Shown in pieces: positions 9,625 through 19,126 of a stretch of DNA of 64,000 bases. This DNA is from Hylemonella sp. (GTDB taxonomy: Bacteria > Pseudomonadota > Gammaproteobacteria > Burkholderiales > Burkholderiaceae_C). The DNA lies in NCBI GenBank assembly GCA_030695415.1, contig JAUYQZ010000003.1, positions 62,001 through 126,000 of the forward strand. Direction: 5' to 3'. Within the stretch, counting starts at the first letter, position 1. Every line of letters starts with the position of its first letter. The notes below the pieces were generated by a model. The model was not told the origin of the DNA, did no database searches, and worked only from the letters and a program-made list of their open reading frames with translations. Made by a program: the position numbers and the translations under genes.

Positions 9625-10956
9625 GTGCCCGAATTCAAGACCATTGCACGCCATGCGGGCACCGTGCTGGCGGGACAGCTCGCCACAATGGCCTATGGCG
9701 TGACCGACACCATCGTCGCGGGCCGCTACGCCGAGGCCTCGCTGGCCGCGCTGTCGGTCGGATCGGCCATCTACATGAGCGTGTATGTCGGGCTGATGAG
9801 CGTGCTGCAGGCCCTGCTGCCGGTCTTCTCGGAGCTGCACGGGGCGCGCCAGGCGGCGCAGCTCGGGCACTCCCTGCGTCAGGCGCTTTACCTCTGGCTG
9901 GCGCTGGTTCTGGTCGGCCTGGCCATCCTGCTCAACCCCGGCTTCCTGCTCGACTGGGCGGACGTGCCCACCGCGCTGCGCGCCGAGGTGCTGGCCTACC
10001 TGAGCGTGCTGGCCCTGGCCCTGCCGGCGGCACTCATGTTCCGGCTCTACAGCACCTTCAACCAGAGCCTGGGCAAGCCACAACTGGTGACCTGGCTGCA
10101 GCTGGGCTCGCTCGGCGTCAAGGTGCCGCTGTCCATCTGGTTCGCTTTCGGCGGCCTGGGTCTGGAGGCACGGGGAGCCGAAGGCTGCGCCTGGGCCACG
10201 CTGGTCGTGCACGTGGGCATGCTGTCCCTGGCCCTGTGGCTGCTGCGCACGCGCACCCTGTATGCCCCCTACCAGCTTTGGCAATCGCCTGGCCGGCCCG
10301 ACCGCAAAGTGCTGGCCGCCTTCGCCCGCCTGGGTGTTCCCAGCGGCCTGACCATCCTGATCGAGGTGACCTCCTTCACGCTGATGGCCCTGTTCGTGGC
10401 CCGCCTGGGCACCACGGCGGCCGCCAGCCACCAGATCGCCGCCAACCTGGCCGCGGTGCTGTACATGGTGCCGCTGGCCATCGGTATCGCCACCAGTTCA
10501 CGCACCAGCTACTGGCTGGGCGCCGGCCAGCCAGCCAGGGCGCGTCATGCCGTCGGCGTGGGCTTCGTGCTGGTGCTGGGCAGCGCCGTGCTGCTGGCCA
10601 GCGCGCTGTTGCTGGTGCGCGGCCCGCTGGCCCGGCTCTATGCCAGCAGCCCGGAGGTGGTGGCACTGGCCGTGCCGCTGCTGTTCTGGACGGCGATCTA
10701 CCACCTGTTCGATGGCCTGCAGGCGCTGGCTGTCTTCGTGCTGCGCTGCTGGCGCATCACGCTCATGCCCTTCCTGATCTACGGCGTGCTGCTCTGGGGT
10801 CTGGGCCTGTACGGCGGTTATCTGCTGGCCTACCGTGGCGTGGGGCCCTGGCCGGCCATGCAGACCCCGGCGGCCTTCTGGATGGCCGGCGCTGCCGCGC
10901 TCGCCCTGGCGGCCCTCACCTTCTGGACCATGATCTGGCAGGTTTTGAGGAAATAA
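9625..10956 (+). CDS. MATE family multidrug/cation antiporter
   Basis: Twelve-segment membrane transporter of 443 residues, starting at a GTG four bases after the preceding stop. The N-terminal half carries the typical MATE opening TIARHAGTVLAGQLATMAYGV and DTIVAGRYAEASLAALSVG. The second half repeats the fold (FARLGVPSGLTILIEV, SHQIAANLAAVLYMVPLAIG). MATE proteins expel cationic drugs or metabolites in exchange for protons or sodium ions. The coupling to the membrane glycosyltransferase-like gene could mean export of a lipid-linked or polar metabolite, but this is guesswork. Its stop faces that of phoR across a 117-base gap in which I see no strong terminator. Confidence 0.85.
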   Translation: MPEFKTIARHAGTVLAGQLATMAYGVTDTIVAGRYAEASLAALSVGSAIYMSVYVGLMSVLQALLPVFSELHGARQAAQLGHSLRQALYLWLALVLVGLAILLNPGFLLDWADVPTALRAEVLAYLSVLALALPAALMFRLYSTFNQSLGKPQLVTWLQLGSLGVKVPLSIWFAFGGLGLEARGAEGCAWATLVVHVGMLSLALWLLRTRTLYAPYQLWQSPGRPDRKVLAAFARLGVPSGLTILIEVTSFTLMALFVARLGTTAAASHQIAANLAAVLYMVPLAIGIATSSRTSYWLGAGQPARARHAVGVGFVLVLGSAVLLASALLLVRGPLARLYASSPEVVALAVPLLFWTAIYHLFDGLQALAVFVLRCWRITLMPFLIYGVLLWGLGLYGGYLLAYRGVGPWPAMQTPAAFWMAGAAALALAALTFWTMIWQVLRK

Positions 10957-11073
10957 GCCCAGGCTGTGCTCAGCGCGTGCGCGACGCCGCCCCCGCTTCA
11001 GAGGTGCTGCCCGTGGCCCGGCGGAGCCGGCTTCACGGCATCGGGCGCATGAAGACCTGCGCGATGCGTCGCT

Positions 11074-12435
11074 TCAGACCGCTTCGGCCGCCACCGCCTG
11101 CGGGATGCGCCGCACCCGGCTGGCCGGGAAAATGATCGCGAAACGCGAGCCCTTGCCCAGCGTGCTCTCGATCTTGAGTTCGGCGCCATGGCGCTGTGCC
11201 ACATGCTTGACGATGGCCAGGCCCAGGCCGGTGCCGCCCGTGTCGCGCGACCGGCTTCGGTCCACGCGGTAGAAACGCTCCGTCAGGCGCGGGATGTGCT
11301 CGAACGCAATACCCGGGCCGCTGTCCTGAACGTAGAACTCGGTGCGGCCATCCCCGTGCTCGATCCAGCCGCAGCGCACCTCGCCGCCGGCCGGCGTGTA
11401 ACGCACCGCGTTGCTGACCAGGTTGGAAAGCGCGCTGTACAACTCGCTGACCATGCCCGACAGTTCGACGGGCAGTGCCGCTTCGAAATGGAGCGCCTGG
11501 GCCGGACCGGTCATCGGCGGGTTGAGCACCGCCGAAAGTGCACGCCCCTCCTGTTCCAGCTGGGTTGTGAGCGAAGTGACGGAATGCCACTCGCCCTCAC
11601 CCGGCAACGGACTGCCTTCGAGGCGCGAGAGCATGAGCAGGTCGCTGACCAGCGACTGCATGCGCTCGGCCTGCTGGGCCATCAGGTCCAGGTAGCGCGC
11701 GCGCTCGGTCGCGTCGAGCGGCAGGGTCTGCAGGGTCTCGACGAAACCTGAGAGCACGGTCAGCGGTGTCCGGATCTCGTGCGAGACATTGGCCACGAAG
11801 TCGCGCCGCATGGCCTCGGCCTGCTCGAACATGGTGATGTCTCGCGAGAGCAGCAGAAGCCGTCCCTGGCCATAGGGATGCAGGTTGACGGAGAGCCGCA
11901 CGGGGCGCGAGGCCGTGCTCTGACGGCCCGGCAGCGTCACACCATGCGTGAAGTCTGCCTCCAGCGCATAGGCAGCGTAGGTGGGGTCACGCACCAGATT
12001 GCCGAAGTGCTGCTGCAGGTCACGCTGGCTGTCCAGTCCAAAATGGCCTGCGGCCGTCTGGTTGAACCACTCGATCCGCGCCTGGGCGTCCAGCAGCACG
12101 ACCCCGTTGGGCGAGGCCTGCAAGGCGGACAGGAAGTCGTGCAGCCGGGTCTCGCTGTCCTCGATCTGATGCTCGCGCACCCGCACCAGCCGTCGCACGC
12201 GCTCTGCCAGTTCACCCCAAAGACCGTGGCGAAAGGGTTGGCTGGAAAAATCATCCCGCCTGATCCACTGCAAGAGCTTGAGGCCGCGCGAAAAATCAAG
12301 CAGTACCCAGACCAGGCCCGCAGTCAGCATGCCCACCAGGGCGCCGCGGATGCGCAAGGCCTCCGGAAAGACCAAAGCGCCGGCAACAGCGCCCAGAAAT
12401 TGCAGCAGCAGGAAAAAAACAAAACGCAGGAACAT
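11074..12435 (-). CDS. phoR: Phosphate regulon sensor histidine kinase PhoR
   Basis: Membrane-anchored kinase of 453 residues, last gene of the pst-pho operon. Two hydrophobic segments lie in the first 47 residues with almost no periplasmic loop, as in other PhoR proteins, which read the state of the Pst transporter through PhoU rather than an external ligand. A PAS domain spans about residues 100-205. The phospho-accepting histidine is H219 in NVSHEIRTPL. The ATPase domain shows NLVSNAVRYTPAGG, DSGPGIAFEHIPRLTERFYR and GGTGLGLAIVKH. It phosphorylates PhoB when phosphate is scarce. The gene starts 29 bases after the phoB stop. Confidence 0.96.
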   Translation of the reverse strand: MFLRFVFFLLLQFLGAVAGALVFPEALRIRGALVGMLTAGLVWVLLDFSRGLKLLQWIRRDDFSSQPFRHGLWGELAERVRRLVRVREHQIEDSETRLHDFLSALQASPNGVVLLDAQARIEWFNQTAAGHFGLDSQRDLQQHFGNLVRDPTYAAYALEADFTHGVTLPGRQSTASRPVRLSVNLHPYGQGRLLLLSRDITMFEQAEAMRRDFVANVSHEIRTPLTVLSGFVETLQTLPLDATERARYLDLMAQQAERMQSLVSDLLMLSRLEGSPLPGEGEWHSVTSLTTQLEQEGRALSAVLNPPMTGPAQALHFEAALPVELSGMVSELYSALSNLVSNAVRYTPAGGEVRCGWIEHGDGRTEFYVQDSGPGIAFEHIPRLTERFYRVDRSRSRDTGGTGLGLAIVKHVAQRHGAELKIESTLGKGSRFAIIFPASRVRRIPQAVAAEAV

Positions 12436-12464
12436 GGCGTTGCGCCGGACAGTAACGTCGCGCC

Positions 12465-13172
12465 CTAGTGTTTGTCGACCAAGGCGGGTTGAACCGTGAA
12501 GCGGTAGCCGGCGCCGCGCACGGTCTCGACCATGGCCGCCGCCTCACCCAGCGCCTCGCGCAGGCGCTTGACGTGCACGTCCACCGTACGCTCCTCGATG
12601 AACACGTGGTCACCCCAGACCTTGTCGAGCAGCTGGCCACGGCTGTGAACGCGCTCGGCGTGGCCCATCAGGTAGTGCAGGAGCTTGAACTCGGTCGGCC
12701 CCAGCCGCAGCGGCTGGCCGCGGTGGCTGACCCGGTGCGTGGAGGCATCCAGGGTGAGCTCGCCCACCGTGAGCGGTCCCGCGTTCTGCTCGGGCGCACG
12801 CCGGCGCAGCACGGCGCGGATGCGCGCCAGCATCTCCTTGGTGGAGAAAGGTTTGGCCATGTAATCGTCAGCGCCGGCGTCCAGACCCGCCACGCGGTCG
12901 ACTTCGTCACCGCGCGCAGTCAGCATGATGATAGGGACCGCCTTGGTCCGCTCGTCCGTCCGCCAGCGCCGCGCCAGCGTCAGGCCGCTTTCGCCCGGCA
13001 GCATCCAGTCGAGCAGGATCAGGTCCGGCAGAACGGCGTCGAGCTCCTTCTGTGCCGTGGTGCTGTCCGAAGCCCAGGTGGGACGATAGCCGTTGTGGCG
13101 CAGGTTGACGGCGATCAGCTCCGCGATCGCCGGCTCGTCTTCCACCACCAGAACTGCGGGTTGCTGCCTCAT
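12465..13172 (-). CDS. phoB: Phosphate regulon response regulator PhoB
   Basis: OmpR-family regulator of 235 residues. The receiver domain has the acidic pair at residues 11-12, phospho-accepting D55 in LILLDWMLPG and the conserved lysine in YMAKPFSTKE. The C-terminal winged helix ends in EERTVDVHVKRLREALG and AGYRFTVQPA. Phosphorylated PhoB binds tandem 11-bp half-sites (Pho boxes), several of which I identify in this window. The start overlaps the phoU stop by four bases, so the two are translationally coupled. Confidence 0.97.
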   Translation of the reverse strand: MRQQPAVLVVEDEPAIAELIAVNLRHNGYRPTWASDSTTAQKELDAVLPDLILLDWMLPGESGLTLARRWRTDERTKAVPIIMLTARGDEVDRVAGLDAGADDYMAKPFSTKEMLARIRAVLRRRAPEQNAGPLTVGELTLDASTHRVSHRGQPLRLGPTEFKLLHYLMGHAERVHSRGQLLDKVWGDHVFIEERTVDVHVKRLREALGEAAAMVETVRGAGYRFTVQPALVDKH

Positions 13173-13867
13173 TTGATGGTGGACTCGATTTCTTCGATCG
13201 GGATGTGACGCACGTCCGCGCCCTTGACGATGTAGATGATCAGCTCGGCAATATTCTTGGCATGGTCGCCGATGCGCTCCAGCGCCTTGGCGATGAAGAG
13301 CAGGTCCAGGCTGGCCGAAATGGTGCGCGGATCTTCCATCATGTAGGTGATGAGCTTGCGCAGGAACCCGTCGAATTCGGCATCGATCAGGTTGTCCTCG
13401 CGCATGATGCTCACGGCGGCAACGACGTCCAGTCTGGCAAAGGCGTCGAGCGCCTTGCGCAACAGGCCGGAGGCCAGATCGGAGGCGACGCGAAGCTCGG
13501 AGGCCGGCAGCACCCGCGCAGACCCGCTGTGGATGATGGACTTCGTCATGCGTGCGATCTTCTCGGCCTCGTCGCCGGCGCGCTCCAGATTGGCCGTGGC
13601 CTTGGAGATGGCCATCAGCAGGCGCAGGTCGCGCGCGGTGGGTTGGCGGCGCGCGATGATGGAGGAGAGATCACGATCGATCTCGACTTCCATCGAATTG
13701 ACGCGGCTTTCGTTCTCGATCACCTGGTCGGCCACCTCGTTGTTGAACTGTGTCAGCGAATAGATGGCGTGATTGATCTGCGACTCGACCAGACCGCCGA
13801 GTTCCAGGGTGCGTGCGGAGACGCTGCTGAGTTCGCTGTCGAACTGGCTGGAGATATGCTTTTCCAT
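13169..13867 (-). CDS. phoU: Phosphate signalling complex protein PhoU
   Basis: Cytoplasmic all-helical protein of 232 residues made of two PhoU three-helix repeats (about residues 15-105 and 115-215). Each carries the metal-binding E/DxxxD pattern, seen as ERAGDEAEKIARM and ERIGDHAKNIAELI. PhoU holds PhoR in its phosphatase state when the Pst transporter is saturated and also restrains Pst uptake. It lies between pstB and phoB, the common place for it. Confidence 0.97.
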   Translation of the reverse strand: MEKHISSQFDSELSSVSARTLELGGLVESQINHAIYSLTQFNNEVADQVIENESRVNSMEVEIDRDLSSIIARRQPTARDLRLLMAISKATANLERAGDEAEKIARMTKSIIHSGSARVLPASELRVASDLASGLLRKALDAFARLDVVAAVSIMREDNLIDAEFDGFLRKLITYMMEDPRTISASLDLLFIAKALERIGDHAKNIAELIIYIVKGADVRHIPIEEIESTIK

Positions 13868-13883
13868 GGTCGTGTCCTGGTGA

Positions 13884-14678
13884 TCAGCCGAAGCGGCCGG
13901 TGATGTAGTCTTCTGTTTCGGTGCGCTTGGGCTTCATGAAGATGTTCTCCGTCTCGCCGTACTCGACCAGCTCGCCCAGATACATGTAGGCCACGTAATC
14001 GGACACGCGCGCCGCCTGCTGCATGTTGTGCGTCACGATCAGGATGGTGACGTTGTGCTTGAGTTCGCCAATCAGCTCCTCGATGGCGCCGGTGGCGATC
14101 GGGTCCAGGGCCGAGGTCGGCTCGTCGAACAGGATGATCTCGGGATCGGTCGCCAGCGAGCGCGCAATGCACAGGCGCTGCTGCTGGCCGCCGGACAGGT
14201 TGACCGCCAGTTCGTTCATGCGGTCCTTGACCTCGTTCCAGATCGCCGCGCCCTTGAGAGCAGCTTCCACCTTGTCCTCCAGGTAGGACTTGGAGTTTTC
14301 ACCCCGCACGCGCAGGCCGTAGGCCACGTTCTCGAAAATGGACTTCGGGAAGGGATTGGGCTTCTGGAACACCATGGAGATGCGCATGCGAACTTCAATG
14401 GGATCCACCGAGGGGTGCAAGAGATCGATCGAGTCGGGCAGCAGGTGGATCGCGCCGTCGTACCGGTTCCCCGGATACAGATCGTGCATGCGGTTGAAGC
14501 AGCGCAAGTAGGTGGACTTGCCGCAGCCGCTGGGGCCGATCAGGGCCGTGACCTTGTTCTCGTAGATCGGCATGGAGATCGACTTCAGGGCCTGGAAGTC
14601 GCCGTAGTAGAAGTCAAGGTCCTTGGATTCGGCCTTCAGCGGCGGAGGGGTCTCGGGACGGGTGATGGTGGATTCCAT
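13884..14678 (-). CDS. pstB: Phosphate ABC transporter ATP-binding protein PstB
   Basis: ATPase of the high-affinity phosphate importer, 264 residues. Walker A is [12 protein letters not shown] near residue 50, the ABC signature is LSGGQQQR, and Walker B is [13 protein letters not shown], followed by the switch histidine in [10 protein letters not shown]. The PstB-specific [15 protein letters not shown] stretch is present. It drives import through the PstC-PstA channel. It starts about 32 bases after the pstA stop and ends 16 bases before phoU. Confidence 0.98.
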   Translation of the reverse strand: MESTITRPETPPPLKAESKDLDFYYGDFQALKSISMPIYENKVTALIGPSGCGKSTYLRCFNRMHDLYPGNRYDGAIHLLPDSIDLLHPSVDPIEVRMRISMVFQKPNPFPKSIFENVAYGLRVRGENSKSYLEDKVEAALKGAAIWNEVKDRMNELAVNLSGGQQQRLCIARSLATDPEIILFDEPTSALDPIATGAIEELIGELKHNVTILIVTHNMQQAARVSDYVAYMYLGELVEYGETENIFMKPKRTETEDYITGRFG

Positions 14679-14710
14679 GTCAGTGCCTGAAGATTAATTG
14701 TGAATTTGAA

Positions 14711-15634
14711 TTACCACTTGACGTTCCTGCGCAGGCGATAGCGCAGCCAGATCGCCAGCGCATTCATGCCCAGGGTGAGCACCACCAGCACCAGGCTGGC
14801 CGCAGCGGCGTTGGCGTGGAAGGCCGGGTCGGGGCGCGAGGTCCAGTTGAAGATCTGGATCGGCATCACGGTGAACGGCGAGAACAGCCAGTCGAACATG
14901 CCCGCCCCGTCCTGCAGGGGAACCGGCGGCAGAAAGGCGATGAAGGTCAGCGCGCCGATGGTGATGATGGGCGCCGTCTCGCCAATGGCGCGCGACAGGC
15001 CGATGATCACGCCGGTCAGGATACCGGGCATGCCGTAGGGAACGAGGTGGTCATGACAGACCTGCCACTTGGTCGCGCCACAGGCATAGGCGCCTTCGCG
15101 CACCGTTTGCGGAATGGCGCGCAGGGCCTCGCGGGTGGCCACGATCACGATGGGCAGGATCAGCAACGCCAGCGTCAAACCGGCCGACAGGATGCTCTGC
15201 CCGAAGCCGAAGGTGTAGACGAACAGGCCCAGCGCCAGCAGGCCATAGACGATGGACGGCACGCCGGCCAGGTTGGTGATGTTGATCTCGATGAGGTCGG
15301 TAAACCAGTTCTTGCGCGCGTACTCTTCGAGATAGATGGCACTGGCCACACCGACCGGGATGGCGAAAATGGCCGTCACCAGCATCACCAGCAATGAGCC
15401 GACCCAGGCAGAAAGGATGCCGGCCTGGCCGGCGCGGCGCGAGGGAAAGTTGGTGAAGAAATCGGCGGATAGGCGCGGGAACCCGTCGATGACCATCTCG
15501 GTGAACAGTGCTGCCAGGGCTAGGATGCAGACGGACATCGCGGCCAGGCCGACCATGCCGAAGATCACGTCCCAGCGCTTGTGCGAGCGGATGATGGCCC
15601 GCAGTTCCTGGGTCTTGTCGATATGGGAGCTCAT
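14711..15634 (-). CDS. pstA: Phosphate ABC transporter permease PstA
   Basis: Inner-membrane permease of 307 residues with six hydrophobic segments. The ABC permease coupling motif reads EALRAIPQTVREGAYACGATKWQ. The pstC stop and the ATG at 15634 share one base (TGATG), so translation is coupled. A TTG one codon earlier (15637) is a less likely start. With PstC it forms the phosphate channel; this channel is also the known route by which arsenate enters cells, which is relevant to the arsenic operon at 41 kb. Confidence 0.96.
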   Translation of the reverse strand: MSSHIDKTQELRAIIRSHKRWDVIFGMVGLAAMSVCILALAALFTEMVIDGFPRLSADFFTNFPSRRAGQAGILSAWVGSLLVMLVTAIFAIPVGVASAIYLEEYARKNWFTDLIEINITNLAGVPSIVYGLLALGLFVYTFGFGQSILSAGLTLALLILPIVIVATREALRAIPQTVREGAYACGATKWQVCHDHLVPYGMPGILTGVIIGLSRAIGETAPIITIGALTFIAFLPPVPLQDGAGMFDWLFSPFTVMPIQIFNWTSRPDPAFHANAAAASLVLVVLTLGMNALAIWLRYRLRRNVKW

Positions 15635-16569
15635 CAATAGGCCTCGCGGAATTTACGGCGCAGCCAATGGCCGAGCAGATTGAAGGTCAGCGTCAGCAGC
15701 ATCAGCGTCAAGCCGGCGGCAAAGATGGTCTGGTAACCGATGCTGCCGTGCGGCAGGTCGCCCAGCGCCACCTGCACGATGAAGGAGGTCACGGTGGCGG
15801 CGGGCTCCAGCGGATTGAGCGACAGGTTGGGCTGCATGCCCGCGGCCACGGCCAGGATCATGGTCTCGCCCACCGCCCGGGAAATTCCGAGGATGTAGGC
15901 CGAGGCAATGCCCGAGAGCGCCGCCGGAAACACCACCCGCGTGGCGGTTTGGAAACGCGTGGAGCCCATGGCGTAGGCGCCTTCGCGCAGGCTCATGGGC
16001 ACGGCGCGCATGGCGTCCTCGGACAGCGAGGACACGTAGGGGATGATCATGATGCCCATGACGATACCGGCCGACAACACATTGAAGGTCGGGAGGTCGG
16101 GGTAGAACTTCTGGATCAGCGGGGTCACGACCAGCAGGGCAAAGAAGCCGTAGATGATGGTCGGCACGCCCGAGAGCAACTCCAGCACCGGCTTGAGGAT
16201 TTCGCGCGTCTTGTGGCCGGCGAACTCTGACAGGTAGATGGCAATGATGGTGCCCATCGGGATGGCGATCAGCAGCGCCACCATGGAACTGGAGATGGTA
16301 CCGGCCAGCAACACGGCGATGCCGTAGTGGGCGTCATCGAACAGCGGGGTCCATTGGGTATCGGTCAGGAACTGCCAGACCGGAATATGGGTGAAGAAGG
16401 CGTACGACTCCTTCACCAGGATATAGACGATGGCGAGCGTCGTGAAGACGGACACGCAGGCGGCGAGCAGCAGGATGCCCTCGATCACCCGGTCCTTGCG
16501 CTTGCGCGAAGCCTGGTTCTTGGCCAGCTGGGCCAGCCGGGCGGCGCCGGTCAACGGAGGGGTGGCCAT
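15634..16569 (-). CDS. pstC: Phosphate ABC transporter permease PstC
   Basis: Inner-membrane permease, about 311 residues with six hydrophobic segments and the coupling loop EDAMRAVPMSLREGAYAMGSTRFQ split over its centre. I choose the ATG at 16569 (MATPPLTGAARLA) because a GAAGG ribosome site sits seven bases upstream. The ATG at 16611 would add 14 residues. A hairpin with a T tract lies between this gene and pstS, probably reducing transcription of the transporter genes relative to the binding protein. Confidence 0.94.
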   Translation of the reverse strand: MATPPLTGAARLAQLAKNQASRKRKDRVIEGILLLAACVSVFTTLAIVYILVKESYAFFTHIPVWQFLTDTQWTPLFDDAHYGIAVLLAGTISSSMVALLIAIPMGTIIAIYLSEFAGHKTREILKPVLELLSGVPTIIYGFFALLVVTPLIQKFYPDLPTFNVLSAGIVMGIMIIPYVSSLSEDAMRAVPMSLREGAYAMGSTRFQTATRVVFPAALSGIASAYILGISRAVGETMILAVAAGMQPNLSLNPLEPAATVTSFIVQVALGDLPHGSIGYQTIFAAGLTLMLLTLTFNLLGHWLRRKFREAY

Positions 16570-16634
16570 ATTGCCTTCGTTCAGTGAGGAGGAAGCTGTC
16601 ATTCTAGACATACCCAGTCAGGCAGCCGGACCTG

Positions 16635-16675
16635 AAAAAACCCTGCATATCCGCCCATTGGCAAACATGCAGGGT
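16635..16675 (-). terminator. Partial terminator between pstS and pstC
   Basis: On the minus strand ACCCTGCAT pairs with ATGCAGGGT across an 18-base loop and is followed by TTTTTT. It starts 20 bases after the pstS stop and ends about 65 bases before pstC. Since pstCAB need transcription, it is best read as a leaky terminator that lets the periplasmic binding protein be made in excess. Confidence 0.75.
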
Positions 16676-16694
16676 CGCGGCCCGGCTCAGGCCA

Positions 16695-17687
<993 letters not shown>

Positions 17688-17723
17688 GGTTTCTCCTTGA
17701 TGGATGAAGAGTGTTTGGACTGT

Positions 17724-17752
17724 ATGACTTAAATATGACGGGATTATGACAA
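17724..17752 (-). promoter_or_regulatory. Tandem Pho boxes of the pst operon
   Basis: Three TATGAC half-sites at 17723, 17734 and 17745 are spaced exactly 11 bases, the hallmark of PhoB binding. On the minus strand this gives two overlapping boxes, TTGTCATAATCCCGTCAT (13 of 18 matches to the E. coli consensus CTGTCATAAATCTGTCAC) and CCGTCATATTTAAGTCAT (12 of 18). Placement before pstS is as expected and serves as the internal reference for the other boxes in this window. Confidence 0.9.
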
Positions 17753-17761
17753 TGTCATGAT

Positions 17762-18076
17762 TCAAGCGGGCTTGCAGTTCTTGAGCATCTGCTTGCCGTT
17801 ATGAACGAGCTCGAAACCACCGGCTGCGGCCGTGTCCAGCTTCCAGCCATCCGCCTCGTAGACGCCATTGCCCTTGCTGTCGAGCTCGTAACCGCCTTCG
17901 TAGCGGATGCGCACGCTCTTGCCGTCATCGGCCAGTCGGGCCTGCAGGCGCTTGCCGCCATCGCAGCCATAGGCGACGAACTGGCCCGGCTTCATACCGG
18001 CAGGCGTGGAGCCCATGGTGGCGCAACCGGCCAGCAGAGACAGGCCCAGGAAAGAGGCGAGGTACAGATGCTTCAT
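17762..18076 (-). CDS. Small lipoprotein, MliC-like fold possible
   Basis: Secreted lipoprotein of 104 residues. The signal peptide ends in the lipobox LLAGC at residues 14-18, with a TMG sequence after it, predicting outer-membrane sorting. The mature part has two cysteines (YGCDGG and LKNC at the end) and a run of short beta strands (QFVAYGCDGGKRLQARL, SVRIRYEGGYEL, GFELVHNGKQML). This layout resembles MliC/PliC C-type lysozyme inhibitors, but the match is weak and the function is unknown. It stops 75 bases before pstS begins, with the pstS Pho boxes just after its stop. It has its own Pho-box-like site about 90 bases upstream of its start. Confidence 0.8.
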   Translation of the reverse strand: MKHLYLASFLGLSLLAGCATMGSTPAGMKPGQFVAYGCDGGKRLQARLADDGKSVRIRYEGGYELDSKGNGVYEADGWKLDTAAAGGFELVHNGKQMLKNCKPA

Positions 18077-18153
18077 TGGTATCTCCAGATAGATTGAAAT
18101 GGGTCTGTTTGCATAAACAGAGCCTTGACTATGGCCAAGGCGGATGACACATC

Positions 18154-18183
18154 AAAGACGTTTTGATGAACTTTTTATGACAG
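18154..18183 (-). promoter_or_regulatory. Pho-box-like site before the small lipoprotein gene
   Basis: On the minus strand CTGTCATAAAAAGTTCAT (18166-18183) matches 13 of 18 consensus positions, as good as the best pstS box. A third half-site follows: hexamers AAAGAC, GATGAA and TATGAC start at 18154, 18165 and 18176 on the plus strand, each 11 bases apart. The site is about 90 bases before the lipoprotein start and points towards it. Confidence 0.65.
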
Positions 18184-18219
18184 CCTGAGTCCGGTTCCTG
18201 TGATCCGCCCCCCCGGCAT

Positions 18220-18690
18220 TCAGGCGCCCCTCATGGCCACCATCAGTTGGGCTTCGTAGCCGTCCCAGGCCAGGGGCACGACGAAGGGCTGGGCGGACAG
18301 CATGGCTGGCGGCTGGGCCTCGTCACGCGTCAGCACTCGCGGGGGGTGGATGTCCAGCGCCTCGCCGTAATGCCGGCGCGCCTGCCCGGTCATCTGGTTG
18401 GCGATCTCCCCCACGATGTCCCGGTGGCTGGCGTCTGAATAGTCCTTCTCGCCCAGCAGCAGCAGGATGTGCGACAGCATGCCGCGCGGCGCGCTGAAGG
18501 ACACGTGGCCACGAAAACGCCCGCCCAGTTCGATCACGCCGACGAAGTCTTCGCGCGTCTGAGCCACCTGCGGCTCCAGCAGATAGGCAGTGCGCACCTG
18601 GGCCTGGGACCCGGTGGTGGCGCGGAAAAAGGCCGAGGCTGCGTCGGCAAAGACGCGGATGTCGTCGGCACGCAAGGTCCGATTGCTCAT
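18220..18690 (-). CDS. CheX-like chemotaxis phosphatase family protein
   Basis: Soluble protein of 156 residues with the CheX/CheC-type fold. The region GVIELGGRFRGHVSFSAPRGMLSHILLLLGEKDYSDASHRDIVGEIANQMTGQARRHYG contains the ExxN motif (EIANQM) that CheX uses to dephosphorylate CheY-P. It is encoded with a single-domain response regulator and a CheA-like kinase, so it probably switches off that regulator. The start has a strong GGAGGT ribosome site. The gene is separated from the regulator gene by a palindromic repeat. Confidence 0.85.
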   Translation of the reverse strand: MSNRTLRADDIRVFADAASAFFRATTGSQAQVRTAYLLEPQVAQTREDFVGVIELGGRFRGHVSFSAPRGMLSHILLLLGEKDYSDASHRDIVGEIANQMTGQARRHYGEALDIHPPRVLTRDEAQPPAMLSAQPFVVPLAWDGYEAQLMVAMRGA

Positions 18691-18721
18691 TGGAATACCT
18701 CCGCGCTGCGCGCTGCGGTTC

Positions 18722-18750
18722 GAGCCCCTTCGGGCGGCCGTGCGGGGCTC
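18722..18750. repeat. Palindromic repeat between the CheY-like and CheX-like genes
   Basis: GAGCCCC pairs with GGGGCTC around a GC-rich loop carrying CTTCGGGCGGCCG, directly at the stop codon of the response regulator gene. A GC-rich alternating patch (CGCGCTGCGCGCTGCGG) follows. It looks like a dispersed intergenic palindrome; a related-looking element sits before lpxB. Confidence 0.45.
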
Positions 18751-19126
18751 ATGCCATCAACTCCCGCAGCGACTCGATCAGCTGCTCTTCGGTGAAGGGT
18801 TTGTGCAGGAAGCCGTGGGCCCCGCGGGTCAGCGCCTTGAGGGCTGTGGCCCGGTCGGCCAGGGCCGACACGACCAGCACCCGGCTGTCGGGCAGGATCG
18901 TTCGCAGCGCCGCCAGGGCCTCGCCGCCTTCCATGCGCGGCATGGTCAGGTCCATGGTCACGAAATCAGGTCGGTGCAGCCGGGCCTGCTCGATGGCCTG
19001 CAAGCCGTCACCAGCGTGCGCCACCACCCGCAGGCCCTTGAGCCGGCCGTCCACGGCCAGCCGCGCGATGCGATTGCGAAACACCATGGAGTCATCCACC
19101 ACCATCAGCGTGCGCTCCTTGCTCAT
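18749..19126 (-). CDS. Single-domain response regulator (CheY-like)
   Basis: Receiver domain only, 125 residues. The acidic pair is at residues 11-12 (VVDDS), the phospho-accepting residue is D59 in FVTMDLTMPRMEG, and the switch lysine is in GFLHKPFTEEQL. Its start overlaps the kinase stop by four bases (ATGA). With no output domain it must act by protein contact, as CheY does. It is expected to receive phosphate from the kinase encoded upstream and to lose it through the CheX-like protein downstream. Confidence 0.93.
   Translation of the reverse strand: MSKERTLMVVDDSMVFRNRIARLAVDGRLKGLRVVAHAGDGLQAIEQARLHRPDFVTMDLTMPRMEGGEALAALRTILPDSRVLVVSALADRATALKALTRGAHGFLHKPFTEEQLIESLRELMA

Noticed and set aside
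10957..11073. Possible terminator between the MATE gene and phoR
   Set aside because: Only short GC-rich complementarity (GGCCCGGCGGAGCCGGC region) without a T tract; not convincing.
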